A stretch of 64,000 nt of DNA from Bacteroidia bacterium (GTDB lineage Bacteria > Bacteroidota > Bacteroidia > CAIKAF01): assembly GCA_030427255.1 (NCBI GenBank), contig JAUHWY010000010.1, positions 24,159 through 88,158 of the forward strand. The letters are read 5' to 3'. Below the pieces are notes generated by a model. It saw nothing but the letters and a program-made list of their open reading frames with translations. It searched no databases and was not told the DNA's origin. Numbering within the stretch: the first letter of the stretch is position 1; every line of letters starts with the position of its first letter. This document shows positions 32,498 to 40,597 of the stretch, one piece after another. Position numbers and translations under genes: made by a program.

Positions 32498-33118
32498 ATG
32501 AAATACCTGAAATCGGAATTCCTGAATCAAGCAATGACTGCTCCTCAATACCAAAGGCTAGTGCAAGATTGTGCTGCCACAGGTAAAACAACAGGGGCGA
32601 TTCAGTCAGAAGCCCTCATTCAATACACCAAATTAAATGCCGCCCGCTCCAGGCGCATCTACAAACGTTGGGCACCCCAACCTGAGCTACTAAATGCCCT
32701 ACAGTCCATCCAGGAACCTATGCTGGGGCTGTGCATCACCGAAGCTTGGTGTGGAGATGCAGCCTATTATATTCCTATGCTTCAGAAACTCGCGGAAACC
32801 TCCGATGGTTTAGAACTGAACTTTGCCCTTAGAGATGCTAAGCCCGAACTTATGGATGCATTTTTGACCAATGGTGCCAGGTCCATACCTAAGTTTATAC
32901 TACTTCGAAAAGTCAACTTGGAGGTGTTGGGTGTTTGGGGGCCAAGAACTCAAAAGGCCGCCGATTATCGCGCCACTTTAGTAAGTCAGGGCATAGAGGC
33001 CAAAGACATTGCAGTGGGCATGCAGCGGTGGTATTTACAGGATATGGGACAGAGTTTTCAACAAGAGTTTACTGACTTTTTGGTGAACATTTCTAAGGCA
33101 GTTCACAACCAACAATAA
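32498..33118 (+). CDS. Thioredoxin-fold protein with WCGDA instead of CxxC
   Basis: From the ATG at 32498 the product is 206 residues. After an N-terminal helical part (SRRIYKRWAPQPELL) comes a thioredoxin-like core: LCITEAWCGDAAYYIPMLQ near residue 85 and the cis-proline loop GARSIPKFILL near 130. Only the first Cys of the usual CxxC is kept. This type is known from many Bacteroidota as thioredoxin-family proteins of unknown function, and a single Cys suggests a monothiol or non-redox role. No signal peptide, so cytoplasmic. Confidence 0.85.
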   Translation: MKYLKSEFLNQAMTAPQYQRLVQDCAATGKTTGAIQSEALIQYTKLNAARSRRIYKRWAPQPELLNALQSIQEPMLGLCITEAWCGDAAYYIPMLQKLAETSDGLELNFALRDAKPELMDAFLTNGARSIPKFILLRKVNLEVLGVWGPRTQKAADYRATLVSQGIEAKDIAVGMQRWYLQDMGQSFQQEFTDFLVNISKAVHNQQ

Positions 33119-33222
33119 ATTGTTAATAAAAAGCAAACTTTTTTAAGTCACAAGATTAACAACCTAAAATCTTTTATGTAAATTTATGGTGCAATTAAGC
33201 TTAACTTTTAATCATCTAAATT

Positions 33223-33582
33223 ATGTGCCAGAAGAAATGTTTGGATTGTGGTGCTGTGATTCAGGGGAGGGTCGATAAGAAGTTTTGCGACGACAGTTGC
33301 CGAATCAACTTTCACAATCAAAAGTACAAGGCTCGTCAGGCCGGATTTCGCAAAGTAGAGTCTATTTTAAGGAGTAACCGCAGGATTTTAGCACAATTCC
33401 TGCAAGAAGGCATTCAAACGCCCTCCAAAGAAATGCTCGAACAAGCAGGGTTTAATTTTGACTATTTTACCCATAGAGACAACAAAGAGCCTCATCACTT
33501 TTTTGTGTACGATGTGGGCTTCTCTGCCGAGCCTAACGCAAAATATATACTCCTGAAATTGGTGAAGAAACTGGGGCGGTGA
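33223..33582 (+). CDS. Small zinc-ribbon protein, conserved in Bacteroidota
   Basis: The 119-residue basic protein has a four-cysteine zinc ribbon at the start (MCQKKCLDCGAVIQGR then FCDDSCRINFHNQ), followed by a helical middle (FRKVESILRSNRRILAQFL) and a C-terminal beta part. The FC...CR..FHN pattern is that of small DNA- or RNA-handling zinc-ribbon proteins, but the function is unknown. The leader region is A/T-rich with a start at ATG 33223. Confidence 0.85.
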   Translation: MCQKKCLDCGAVIQGRVDKKFCDDSCRINFHNQKYKARQAGFRKVESILRSNRRILAQFLQEGIQTPSKEMLEQAGFNFDYFTHRDNKEPHHFFVYDVGFSAEPNAKYILLKLVKKLGR

Positions 33583-33642
33583 TTTTGCCTTATTCTAAGT
33601 GGATGTTTGTGTATTCTAAGTCGTATTCGCCACGTCTTGGGT

Positions 33643-34695
33643 TTAGGCGCTTCGAAGCCTTGGATCCAAGCTCTGATGCACGCTGTCCGTGAGCCCTTGC
33701 AATGCACTAAACATGGCCGCAATGGTAACAATACAACCCATCAATATAGGGTAGTCCATGCCAGTTAGCGATTGAATCAAAAGCTGACCGAGACCTTTCC
33801 ATCCAAATATATATTCTACAAATACAGCCCCTGCCAACAAATTCCCCAACCATCCGCTTATACTTGTCCAAACTGGACCTAAGGCATTGCGTAACACATG
33901 CTTAAAAAGCACACCTTGCTTGCTTAAGCCCTTTGCCGTTGCCGTGCGCACGTGCGGCAAATGCTGCGCTTCCTCCAAACTGTTTTTGGTCATTTGCATC
34001 AATACGGCTAATGGACGTACAGCTAAAGTAAAAGAGGGCAGCAAAAGATTGCTCAACATCAGCCGCGACTCTCCTGTCCAGTCATCAATTTCGTATAGGT
34101 TCCCCCATGGGTAAAGCCCTGTATAATTGTGCCAAACGTAGCCAAACAACCAGCTTATGAGCACCGCAGAAAAAAAACTCGGCAAGGCCATTCCTGTGGA
34201 AGCCAAAGTGAGCAACAGCCGTTCCAGCCAATCCATCTTAAAACGGTGGCTCAAAAGCCCCAAGCCTATGCCTGCAACTGCCGCAAAGCCCAAAGCGCTT
34301 AATGCTAAGATTAGGGTTTGGGGGATGGCCTCCCAAATATAATGATGTACCGCACGGTTGCTTTGGTAGCTCCTCCCAAACCAAGGCTGTTTAAGTACCA
34401 AATGCATGCCGGCTACCTTAAATCCAATTTGAGGAACATCCGGAACCTCATTCTTATATATGGAAATGGGGCTCAGGTCATTTACATAGGCCAACACTTG
34501 CATAGGCATGGGCTCGTCTAGCCTATACATAGCGCGAATGGAGGAAATGGTGCTGCTGTCCGTTTGTTGACCTGCCATTTCATATACGGCTGCCTGATCT
34601 TTATTGAGCAAGCCAAAGAACAACAAAGCCAACAGCGTAGCACTGCCATACACAAACAGCAGACTGCGGGCTAGGGTCTTTAGGCCGCGACTCAT
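33643..34695 (-). CDS. ABC transporter permease, DppB/OppB type (orphan)
   Basis: The 350-residue inner-membrane protein has about six helices and the BPD_transp_1 signature with the EAA-like loop SLEEAQHLPHVRTATAKGLSK followed by VLFKHVLRNALGPVW. It belongs to the peptide/nickel transporter permease group. No partner permease, ATPase or binding protein is in the window. Its ATG overlaps the stop of the BT_3928-like gene (ATGA), so it is translated with that gene. Confidence 0.92.
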   Translation of the reverse strand: MSRGLKTLARSLLFVYGSATLLALLFFGLLNKDQAAVYEMAGQQTDSSTISSIRAMYRLDEPMPMQVLAYVNDLSPISIYKNEVPDVPQIGFKVAGMHLVLKQPWFGRSYQSNRAVHHYIWEAIPQTLILALSALGFAAVAGIGLGLLSHRFKMDWLERLLLTLASTGMALPSFFSAVLISWLFGYVWHNYTGLYPWGNLYEIDDWTGESRLMLSNLLLPSFTLAVRPLAVLMQMTKNSLEEAQHLPHVRTATAKGLSKQGVLFKHVLRNALGPVWTSISGWLGNLLAGAVFVEYIFGWKGLGQLLIQSLTGMDYPILMGCIVTIAAMFSALQGLTDSVHQSLDPRLRSA

Positions 34696-36131
34696 CCGCC
34701 CATTTCAGTTTTGAGCTCCTCTATCTCGGGCAAGGTTCGGGACGACCACTTGTTCATCACCACGCCATTTTTTAATAGCACCACGCCTCCGTTGCTCCTT
34801 AATATGGTTTTAAGCGCCTTTTCGTCGTTGAAAACTACGGGGGCTTGAATTTGGTATTGCTGCCTGAATTCCAATAACTTTTCATCGTTTTCCGGGGCGG
34901 CAACCATGCAAAAAACACCTTTTTCGGCAGCAAAGGCTGCAATACGCGAAATATGTTCGGCTACACCGGGCTTTATCTCATCCAAATAGTTCACCACCGA
35001 AAGCAGGGCATAGCCTTGTTCTGCAAATAGGCTGTCGCCCATAGATGCTCCGCTGTATGGGTCAAACATGCTTATGTCCTTAATCTTGGCCTGTTTACCC
35101 TCTTCCAATACCTCGTTTTCTTGTTTCCAAAACAAGTGGCTTTGGTCAAACGCTTCGGTCATCCAGCTCCAATCGGTGCCATTGGCATCTTTTGCAATGA
35201 CTTCGCAGTCGCTTTTTCGGATATACAACAGGTTGGTTTGAATCCGATCCGGGGTCGATTCTGCTTCGGTCCGAATGTTTTTGCCAACTGCCCATGGCCG
35301 GTAGTCTTTTAAGGGCTCTGTTCGGGCCGTCCAAATGCTAAAAACCGTGGCCGCAATGGTGCTGATAAGGGCGGTGTAGGTCGCTGTTTGCTTGCTTAAC
35401 CACAAGCCGGTGAGCCATCGTACCGAGTGTGCTAAGCCAATAAATAAAATGGGGAAATACCATTTGAATTGAAGTATGCAAAGCAGGGCCATCATCACCA
35501 CCGAAGCAATCATTAAAGCAGCATGACTTTGGTCGGGTGCGCCTTGGCTTTGTATACGCTTTCTCCAAAAGAATATGGGCAAAATAAAGACCAACAGAAA
35601 TACGTCCTTTCCAAAGGATTGCCAAGGCGTCAGCTTTAGGGCATCGCCGAAGCATCCGCAATCGGTCACTTTTTCGAAATATGCCGAATAAAAGGTAAGG
35701 AAGGTAAAGAACAATATCATGAGCAGCAGCAGCCAGCTTACTAAGGGGACCTTGAATCCATAGAGCACGGCCAAGCCCAATAAAATTTCCAACACACATA
35801 TAAATATGGCAAGCCCCAGCGATTTATCCCCAAACCAGGAAAACACGCTCACGAAGGTTTTGGTAAAAAAGCCTTGCTCGCTTTCCGGAATTTCCGTTTC
35901 AATTTTTTCTTTGTGGTTTTCCAGAATAAGATGGGCACAGGCTTGACCTTCTAAGGCTTTACCTTCTTCCGTTAGTTCGTAGTGTACTTCCGTGCTCAGG
36001 TCCTTGGAAAATACATCAAAGTATTCCTGAAGCTTGTAGGAAAAACCATGCGGATCGTTGGCTTTTACCAAGCCCGATAGAATAAAAATGGTGCCTACCA
36101 GCAAACGGGAAATCCATACCAAAGTTTTCAT
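34692..36131 (-). CDS. BT_3928-type DoxX-like membrane protein with C-terminal thioredoxin-like domain
   Basis: From the ATG at 36131 the product is 479 residues. The first third has DoxX-like helices (MKTLVWISRLLVGTIFILSG, then VLEILLGLAVLYGF) and the CGCFGDALKLTPW segment of this family. After further helices, the C-terminal part of about 170 residues resembles a thioredoxin fold (APVVFNDEKALKTILRSNGG, VVLLKNGVVMNKW). The family is widespread in Bacteroidota, usually near DUF1599 and folP, as here. Function unknown, perhaps envelope redox. An in-frame start at 36230 would add a charged 33-residue extension and is less likely. Confidence 0.87.
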   Translation of the reverse strand: MKTLVWISRLLVGTIFILSGLVKANDPHGFSYKLQEYFDVFSKDLSTEVHYELTEEGKALEGQACAHLILENHKEKIETEIPESEQGFFTKTFVSVFSWFGDKSLGLAIFICVLEILLGLAVLYGFKVPLVSWLLLLMILFFTFLTFYSAYFEKVTDCGCFGDALKLTPWQSFGKDVFLLVFILPIFFWRKRIQSQGAPDQSHAALMIASVVMMALLCILQFKWYFPILFIGLAHSVRWLTGLWLSKQTATYTALISTIAATVFSIWTARTEPLKDYRPWAVGKNIRTEAESTPDRIQTNLLYIRKSDCEVIAKDANGTDWSWMTEAFDQSHLFWKQENEVLEEGKQAKIKDISMFDPYSGASMGDSLFAEQGYALLSVVNYLDEIKPGVAEHISRIAAFAAEKGVFCMVAAPENDEKLLEFRQQYQIQAPVVFNDEKALKTILRSNGGVVLLKNGVVMNKWSSRTLPEIEELKTEMGG

Positions 36132-36317
36132 GCGCAATCTGTATTTATCTTCCTTTGCCCAAACCCGAGTTTGGCTAAGTTGCATCTGTTTTTTGCTTTT
36201 GCTTGCCCACAAGGCTTTCAAGCATAGCAAAAATACGCAGGCCGCAGGGAAAGCGAAGCTTAGTTTGCAAAAAAGCTGTTAAATAAATTCCTAAGTAAGC
36301 GGTCTAAAGTTTAGGAT

Positions 36318-36465
36318 TGGCGCAGGGATTGAAGGCGGGAGCGGCCAAAAGCTTGGCTTAGGTAGGCTTGGCCGAGGAAGTGGAGCTTTGCGGAACTACC
36401 GGAGGCTTAGCCTGCCTTTGCCAAGCTTTTGGCCCGAAGCCTGAAAGCCCGCCCGGCGCCCCAAA
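36318..36465. repeat. GC-rich intergenic palindromic element F (family II)
   Basis: This element lies in the 360-bp gap between DUF1599 and BT_3928-like genes, both on the minus strand. A perfect 15-bp inverted repeat joins 36343-36357 (GGCCAAAAGCTTGGC) to 36420-36434. Outer TTGGCGC and GCGCCCCAA pair. It contains GAGGAAGTGGAGC as in element A, and TTTGCGGAACTACC, the inverse of the GTTCCGCAAAGCT block of elements B and H. The remaining gap sequence (36132-36317) has a small hairpin CCAAAC/GTTTGG and a TATTTTTG box at 36228-36235 (minus) but no gene. Confidence 0.85.
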
Positions 36466-36493
36466 TCAAAAAAAATCAGAAATAAGAACCGAA

Positions 36494-37033
36494 CTAAGCT
36501 ACTTCGAGCCGGATGAGGGCAAAAAGGGCATAGTTGATAAGGTCTAAATAATTGGCATCCAGTCCTTCACTTACTTTGGTTTTGCCTTGGTTGTCCTCAA
36601 TTTGCTTGATTCGGTAAATGCGGTTGAGCACCATGTCGGTGAGGGAGCTGATGCGCATGTCGCGCCAGGCTTCGCCGTAATCGGTGTTTTTGGCAATCAT
36701 GAGCGCGCGTGCGGTTTCTGCCACTTCGTCGTACCAAGCTTCAATGGGTTCCGGCTCAGCGGCGGGGGCGTCGAGCCAGCCTTTTTCCAATTGAATGATG
36801 GACATAATGGCGTAATTGACTAGGCCAATGAACTCAGGTTCAATGCCTTCGTCTACCTGCCGGGCACCCGTAGTTTCCAAGGTTCGAATGCGTCTGGCCT
36901 TTATAAGCAGCTGATCGGTAAGCGATTCCGGCCGCAAAATGCGCCAGTTGCTTCCATAGTCTTGCAGTTTTAGCGTAAACAGGCTTTTGCATACCTTTAA
37001 GGCCGCATCGTAAGCACGCCGTGTTTCTTCCAT
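36494..37033 (-). CDS. DUF1599 protein (nucleotide modification-associated domain)
   Basis: From the ATG at 37033 the 179-residue protein has two similar halves: KLQDYGSNWRILRPESLTDQLLIKARRI and KNTDYGEAWRDMRISSLTDMVLNRIYRI. Each half ends with a glutamate-rich LV/LINYA...L.. segment. This duplicated DYG..W.. pattern defines DUF1599, an all-helical group linked to nucleotide metabolism. It diverges from folP by 21 bp, a context common in Bacteroidota. Confidence 0.92.
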   Translation of the reverse strand: MEETRRAYDAALKVCKSLFTLKLQDYGSNWRILRPESLTDQLLIKARRIRTLETTGARQVDEGIEPEFIGLVNYAIMSIIQLEKGWLDAPAAEPEPIEAWYDEVAETARALMIAKNTDYGEAWRDMRISSLTDMVLNRIYRIKQIEDNQGKTKVSEGLDANYLDLINYALFALIRLEVA

Positions 37034-37054
37034 GGCACAATCGGTTCTCCGTTC

Positions 37055-37912
37055 ATGCAAAGCTATCATATTCGTTTAAACCGGGAGCTCTACAGCCTTC
37101 AAAAGCCAAAGCTTATGGCTATTTTGAATGTTACTCCCGATTCGTTTTACCGCCAAAGCAGGGTTACCGAAGAGGCGGCTTTAGACCAGGCACTTAGCTC
37201 TGCCGTGGAGGGAGGGGCAGACTTGCTCGACCTTGGCGGCATGTCCAGCCGCCCCGGTGCCGAGGTCTTGCCCGAAGAAGTGGAGTGGGAGCGCTTGCGT
37301 TCGGTGCTGCAAAGGGTTCAAGCCTTGGGCATAGATTTGCCTTTGTCGGTCGATACTTGGCGGCTGAATGTGGCTCAACGTGCCGTGGATATGGGGGTGC
37401 ATTTAATCAACGATATTTCCGGAGGTTTAGCCGACCCTCGCTTGCCGGAATGGGCTGCGGCCCAAGCCTTGCCTTATGTAGTTATGCACCGACAAGGAGA
37501 TTCTAAAACCATGCAAAAAAATCCGGTGTACGGCCATGTGCTGCTGGAAGTTACCGAGTGGCTCAGCCGGAGGCTACATCATTTGCATAGCTTGGGTTTG
37601 CACGACACCCTTGTGGATCCCGGTTTTGGTTTTGGGAAAACCTTGGAGCACAACTTGTGCTTATTTAATGGTTTGTCCCACATTAAAGAAATGTGTGAAA
37701 GGCCTCTTTTGGTGGGGATTTCGCGCAAGCGCATGGTGCAACAAGCCAGTGGCGTAGATGCGCCGGAACAGGCTTTGGCTGGTAGTTTGGCCGGTGCCGT
37801 ACTGGCCTTGGAACAAGGAGCCGATGTGTTGCGCGTGCACGATGTGGCCGAAACCCGCCAAGCCATAGACTTTTGGTGGGCTTGCCGCCAACAAAAACAA
37901 GCAGAACCATGA
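37055..37912 (+). CDS. folP: Dihydropteroate synthase
   Basis: The 285-residue TIM-barrel enzyme joins p-aminobenzoate to dihydropterin pyrophosphate in folate synthesis and is the sulfonamide target. Signatures: MAILNVTPDSFYRQSR, GADLLDLGGMSSRPGAE, SVDTWRLNVAQRAVD, INDISGG, VDPGFGFGKTLEHN and LVGISRKRM. The glycine in LDLGGMSSRPG is the usual place of LDIGGESTRPG. Its stop overlaps the cdaA start (ATGA), a gene pair common in this phylum. Confidence 0.96.
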   Translation: MQSYHIRLNRELYSLQKPKLMAILNVTPDSFYRQSRVTEEAALDQALSSAVEGGADLLDLGGMSSRPGAEVLPEEVEWERLRSVLQRVQALGIDLPLSVDTWRLNVAQRAVDMGVHLINDISGGLADPRLPEWAAAQALPYVVMHRQGDSKTMQKNPVYGHVLLEVTEWLSRRLHHLHSLGLHDTLVDPGFGFGKTLEHNLCLFNGLSHIKEMCERPLLVGISRKRMVQQASGVDAPEQALAGSLAGAVLALEQGADVLRVHDVAETRQAIDFWWACRQQKQAEP

Positions 37913-38727
37913 GTTTTTTGCAGTTTATTCAGTGGCAATGGGTCGATTTGGTCGACATCCTGCTGGTGGCCGTACTTTTTTACCAGGTTTATGTGCTCAT
38001 TCGCGGAACACAAGCCTTGCGGATTTTTGCCGGAATGCTCATTATTTATGTGGTTTACCTTACCGTCGATGCCTTGCAAATGCGTTTGCTCAGTCAAATT
38101 TTAGGGCAGTTTATCGGGGTTGGGGTCATTGCGCTTATCATTGTGTTTCAGCAAGAAATTCGCCGCTTTTTGCTATTGCTTGGCAACACCGGCAAACACA
38201 ACCGCCGCCGATTTGTGCGCGCTATGTTTAGCGGTCGCTGGGCTTGGACCGATCGCTCAAGTTTGGATTATAAGGAGTTGGCGGCTGCCTTAAAAGCCCT
38301 TTCTCAGTCGCGTACCGGTGGGCTGCTGGTTTTTGTCCGCGAAAACGGCTTGGGATTTTATTTGAAGTCCGGGCAAACCCTAGAAGCACGATTTTCTAGC
38401 CTGCTGGTGCAGCAAATTTTTTACAACAACACTCCTTTGCACGACGGGGCGGTACTCATTAAAGGCAACACGCTTCGTGCAGCCAAATGTATTTTGCCCA
38501 TTACCGAAAAGGTTGATTTTCCCGATCATTTGGGCTTGCGTCACCGTGCCGCGGCAGGCATTACCGAAGTTTCCGATGCTTTGGCTTTGGTGGTTTCCGA
38601 ACAGACCGGACAAATCAGTTGGAGCCAAGGTGGGTTGTTGGAAGAGGACGTAACCATAGAAGAAGCCATAGATAAGCTACGGCAACTTCTCAAAAGTCCC
38701 GGCAAAGAAGCCGATTCGGGAGCTTAG
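37909..38727 (+). CDS. cdaA: Diadenylate cyclase CdaA (c-di-AMP synthase)
   Basis: From the ATG at 37909 the product is 272 residues with three N-terminal membrane helices (starting VDLVDILLVAVLFYQVYVLI) and a DAC domain. The catalytic motifs are DGAVLIKGN and the RHRAAAGI loop. It makes cyclic di-AMP from two ATP, a second messenger for osmotic and potassium balance. It is coupled to folP and converges with a small hypothetical gene, overlapping it by 4 bp. Confidence 0.96.
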   Translation: MSFLQFIQWQWVDLVDILLVAVLFYQVYVLIRGTQALRIFAGMLIIYVVYLTVDALQMRLLSQILGQFIGVGVIALIIVFQQEIRRFLLLLGNTGKHNRRRFVRAMFSGRWAWTDRSSLDYKELAAALKALSQSRTGGLLVFVRENGLGFYLKSGQTLEARFSSLLVQQIFYNNTPLHDGAVLIKGNTLRAAKCILPITEKVDFPDHLGLRHRAAAGITEVSDALALVVSEQTGQISWSQGGLLEEDVTIEEAIDKLRQLLKSPGKEADSGA

Positions 38728-38975
38728 TCGCGCCCTTTGAGTTTCCGAACCGCAGGCAAAAAGTGGCCGTGCATGCCGTCGAACAGCTCTTTTACTTTTT
38801 CTAGAAAAGCCTCATCTACCAATCGTCGAATATCTGCGGGCCCTTCTGCCATATCCGGGGTGAATTTGTACACTTGCTCGTAAGGGCCGGCCTCCACCCG
38901 CAACAAATGCTTGTCGTTCATTTTCATAATGGTTATCCGAAACACCGGATGCTCAATTTGATCAATGGTTCTCAT
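38724..38975 (-). CDS. Small conserved-looking protein of unknown function
   Basis: The 83-residue protein from ATG 38975 (MRTIDQIEHPVFRITIMKMN) is predicted soluble, with a beta-rich first half (HLLRVEAGPYEQVYKF) and a helical end (FLEKVKELFDGMHGHFLPA). I do not recognise it. It overlaps the last 14 bp of the Maf gene, so it is probably co-transcribed. An in-frame start four residues earlier is possible. Confidence 0.7.
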   Translation of the reverse strand: MRTIDQIEHPVFRITIMKMNDKHLLRVEAGPYEQVYKFTPDMAEGPADIRRLVDEAFLEKVKELFDGMHGHFLPAVRKLKGRD

Positions 38976-39564
38976 GGCAAAATGCACTTAATGTGGCATA
39001 CACAGCCTGCGTGGGCAGACCCATAATATTGTAAAAGCAGCCTTCGATTTTTTCTACGCCGGCCATCCCTATAAATTCCTGAATACCATAAGCCCCGGCC
39101 TTGTCCAATGGCCTAAACCGACTTACGTAATAATGAATGAGGTCCTCCGAAAGCGGAGCCATATGCACCACCGACCGAACCGATTGGCACCTTTGTTGCT
39201 CTCCCCAAGACAAAGCAAAGCCGGTAACCACCTCATGCCGGCGACCACTTAAGTGCCGCAGCATGGCCTTGGCTTCTTCCTCGTCCGCGGGCTTAGCCAG
39301 CAACTTTCCGTCGATAGAAACTACCGTATCCGCGGTAAGCAGCAAAAGCTTGGGAGAATCTTGCAAGTCTCGGTAAAAAGGAACGGCCTTTTGAGCCGCC
39401 AAGGATTCGGCCGCCGCCCCGGCTTCCATATTTTCCGGAACTTCCTCATCCACAGGCCGAACCTCCACAGAAAACTTCAAGCCCAGGCCCTCCAGCAACT
39501 CCTTGCGTCGCGGCGACCCGGAACCCAAGACCAAACGGTAGGGAAGTGCCATTGAGTATTGCAT
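38962..39564 (-). CDS. Maf family nucleoside triphosphate pyrophosphatase
   Basis: The 200-residue protein has the Maf signature LVLGSGSPRRKELL near the start, the conserved VDEEVPE, the TADTVVSIDGKLLAKP motif and the late GAYGIQEFIGMAGVEKIEG. Maf proteins hydrolyse dTTP/UTP or modified nucleotides to keep the pools clean. Start choice: ATG 39564 sits 4 nt after a perfect TATCTTTG box, and the ATG at 39552 is an alternative. The divergent gene on the other side is separated by a GC-rich element. Confidence 0.93.
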   Translation of the reverse strand: MQYSMALPYRLVLGSGSPRRKELLEGLGLKFSVEVRPVDEEVPENMEAGAAAESLAAQKAVPFYRDLQDSPKLLLLTADTVVSIDGKLLAKPADEEEAKAMLRHLSGRRHEVVTGFALSWGEQQRCQSVRSVVHMAPLSEDLIHYYVSRFRPLDKAGAYGIQEFIGMAGVEKIEGCFYNIMGLPTQAVYATLSAFCHENH

Positions 39565-39568
39565 GGGG

Positions 39569-39576
39569 CAAAGATA
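39569..39576 (-). promoter_or_regulatory. TAnnTTTG box 4 nt before the Maf ATG
   Basis: Minus strand TATCTTTG, then CCCC, then ATG. It is one of the set suggesting leaderless transcripts. Confidence 0.5.
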
Positions 39577-39594
39577 GTAAGTCCTTAATGGCTT

Positions 39595-39735
39595 TGGGCG
39601 GCTTTTCCGTCTCTGCCTGCAACTCCTCCTTTGGGCAGCACGCCCGGCTAGGGCATGCGTGGGCTTCGTTCCTCAGCCTCCGCTGCCCAAGCCGAGGCGG
39701 CTGCCCAAACTGCGGGGTTTCCGGCGCCGCCGGGC
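39595..39735. repeat. GC-rich intergenic palindromic element G
   Basis: This element lies between the divergent Maf and AlkC-like genes. Arms TTTGGGCAGC (39630-39639) and GCTGCCCAAA (39700-39709) pair perfectly. Outer GGGCGGC (39597) and GCCGCC (39727) also pair. I find no long block shared with the other copies, so assignment to the same family is by architecture only. Confidence 0.65.
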
Positions 39736-39758
39736 CGCGTCTATCTAAGTCAATTTTC

Positions 39759-39766
39759 TACCTTTG
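39759..39766 (+). promoter_or_regulatory. TAnnTTTG box 3 nt before the AlkC-like ATG
   Basis: TACCTTTG, then GCC, then ATG 39770. It is one of the set suggesting leaderless transcripts. Confidence 0.5.
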
Positions 39767-39769
39767 GCC

Positions 39770-40597
39770 ATGGCTGATCTTATGGCAGAACCCAGAAAAG
39801 GAGCACGCTCCATAAAAGAAATCCCGACCGAGGTTTTAATGGCCTTGGAACTCGGCCAAATCGAAACGGCCAACTTAGTAGAATGGCTGGCCTTGAATCC
39901 CTACCATTTGCTTCGGTCCCAACTGCTTCAACTGGACCTGTTTCAAAGCTATAAAACGCATTGGGAATCCCTCCTGCGTGAGGCTCCTAAAGGCATCAAT
40001 GCCAGGCAAAAGCACATTGCTGAATTTTGGTTTACCCTGCATGGAGCGCATCCACAAAAGAATATCCTTTCTTTTGGAAAAATAAATAAATCCGATACGG
40101 TTAGAGCTTGGACAGCCTACAGTTTAATGCACCAACCCTTGGACTCTTTAGCAAAAAGGCTACAAGTCATAGAACCTTTGGCCAATGACCCACATTTTGG
40201 AGTAAGAGAAGTGGCCTGGATGGCGCTTCGTCCCTACGTTTCCGAGCAACCTGTGGAAGGGCTTAAGGTACTGGCTTCCTGGTTTGCTTCTCCAAAGGAG
40301 AATTTACGTCGTTTCGCCTCTGAGGTAAGCCGACCCAGAGGAGTTTGGTGCGCCCACATTGCATTCTTTAAAGAGGACCCCACGCCTGCCTTTCCTTTGC
40401 TGGAACAACTCAAGTCCGACCCCTCCAAATACGTACGCGATAGCCTCGCCAACTGGTTGAACGATGCCGGAAAAACCGCCCCGGAACAGGTTGTGAAACT
40501 TTGCCGAAGTTGGGCCAAAGAACCCAAGGATGCTAATTTGACCTATGTATTGAAAAAGGCACTTCGAAACTTAGGAGGCTTGGAGCGTTTAGATTAA
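39770..40597 (+). CDS. HEAT-repeat protein, DNA alkylation repair (AlkC/AlkD)-like
   Basis: The 275-residue helical protein is built of HEAT-like repeats (DTVRAWTAYSLMHQPLD, HFGVREVAWMALRPYV, KYVRDSLANWLNDAGK). The segment ENLRRFASEVSRPRGVWCAH resembles the AlkC/AlkD-type alkylpurine glycosylase region (RR..SE..RPR). It may excise 3-methyladenine or 7-methylguanine, but other HEAT scaffolds cannot be excluded. The start is at ATG 39770, and its 3' end overlaps the convergent UbiA gene by 9 bp. Confidence 0.75.
   Translation: MADLMAEPRKGARSIKEIPTEVLMALELGQIETANLVEWLALNPYHLLRSQLLQLDLFQSYKTHWESLLREAPKGINARQKHIAEFWFTLHGAHPQKNILSFGKINKSDTVRAWTAYSLMHQPLDSLAKRLQVIEPLANDPHFGVREVAWMALRPYVSEQPVEGLKVLASWFASPKENLRRFASEVSRPRGVWCAHIAFFKEDPTPAFPLLEQLKSDPSKYVRDSLANWLNDAGKTAPEQVVKLCRSWAKEPKDANLTYVLKKALRNLGGLERLD

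Noticed and set aside
37579..38097. 172-codon minus-strand frame across folP and cdaA
   Set aside because: It is antisense to two well-identified genes, with no recognisable motif.
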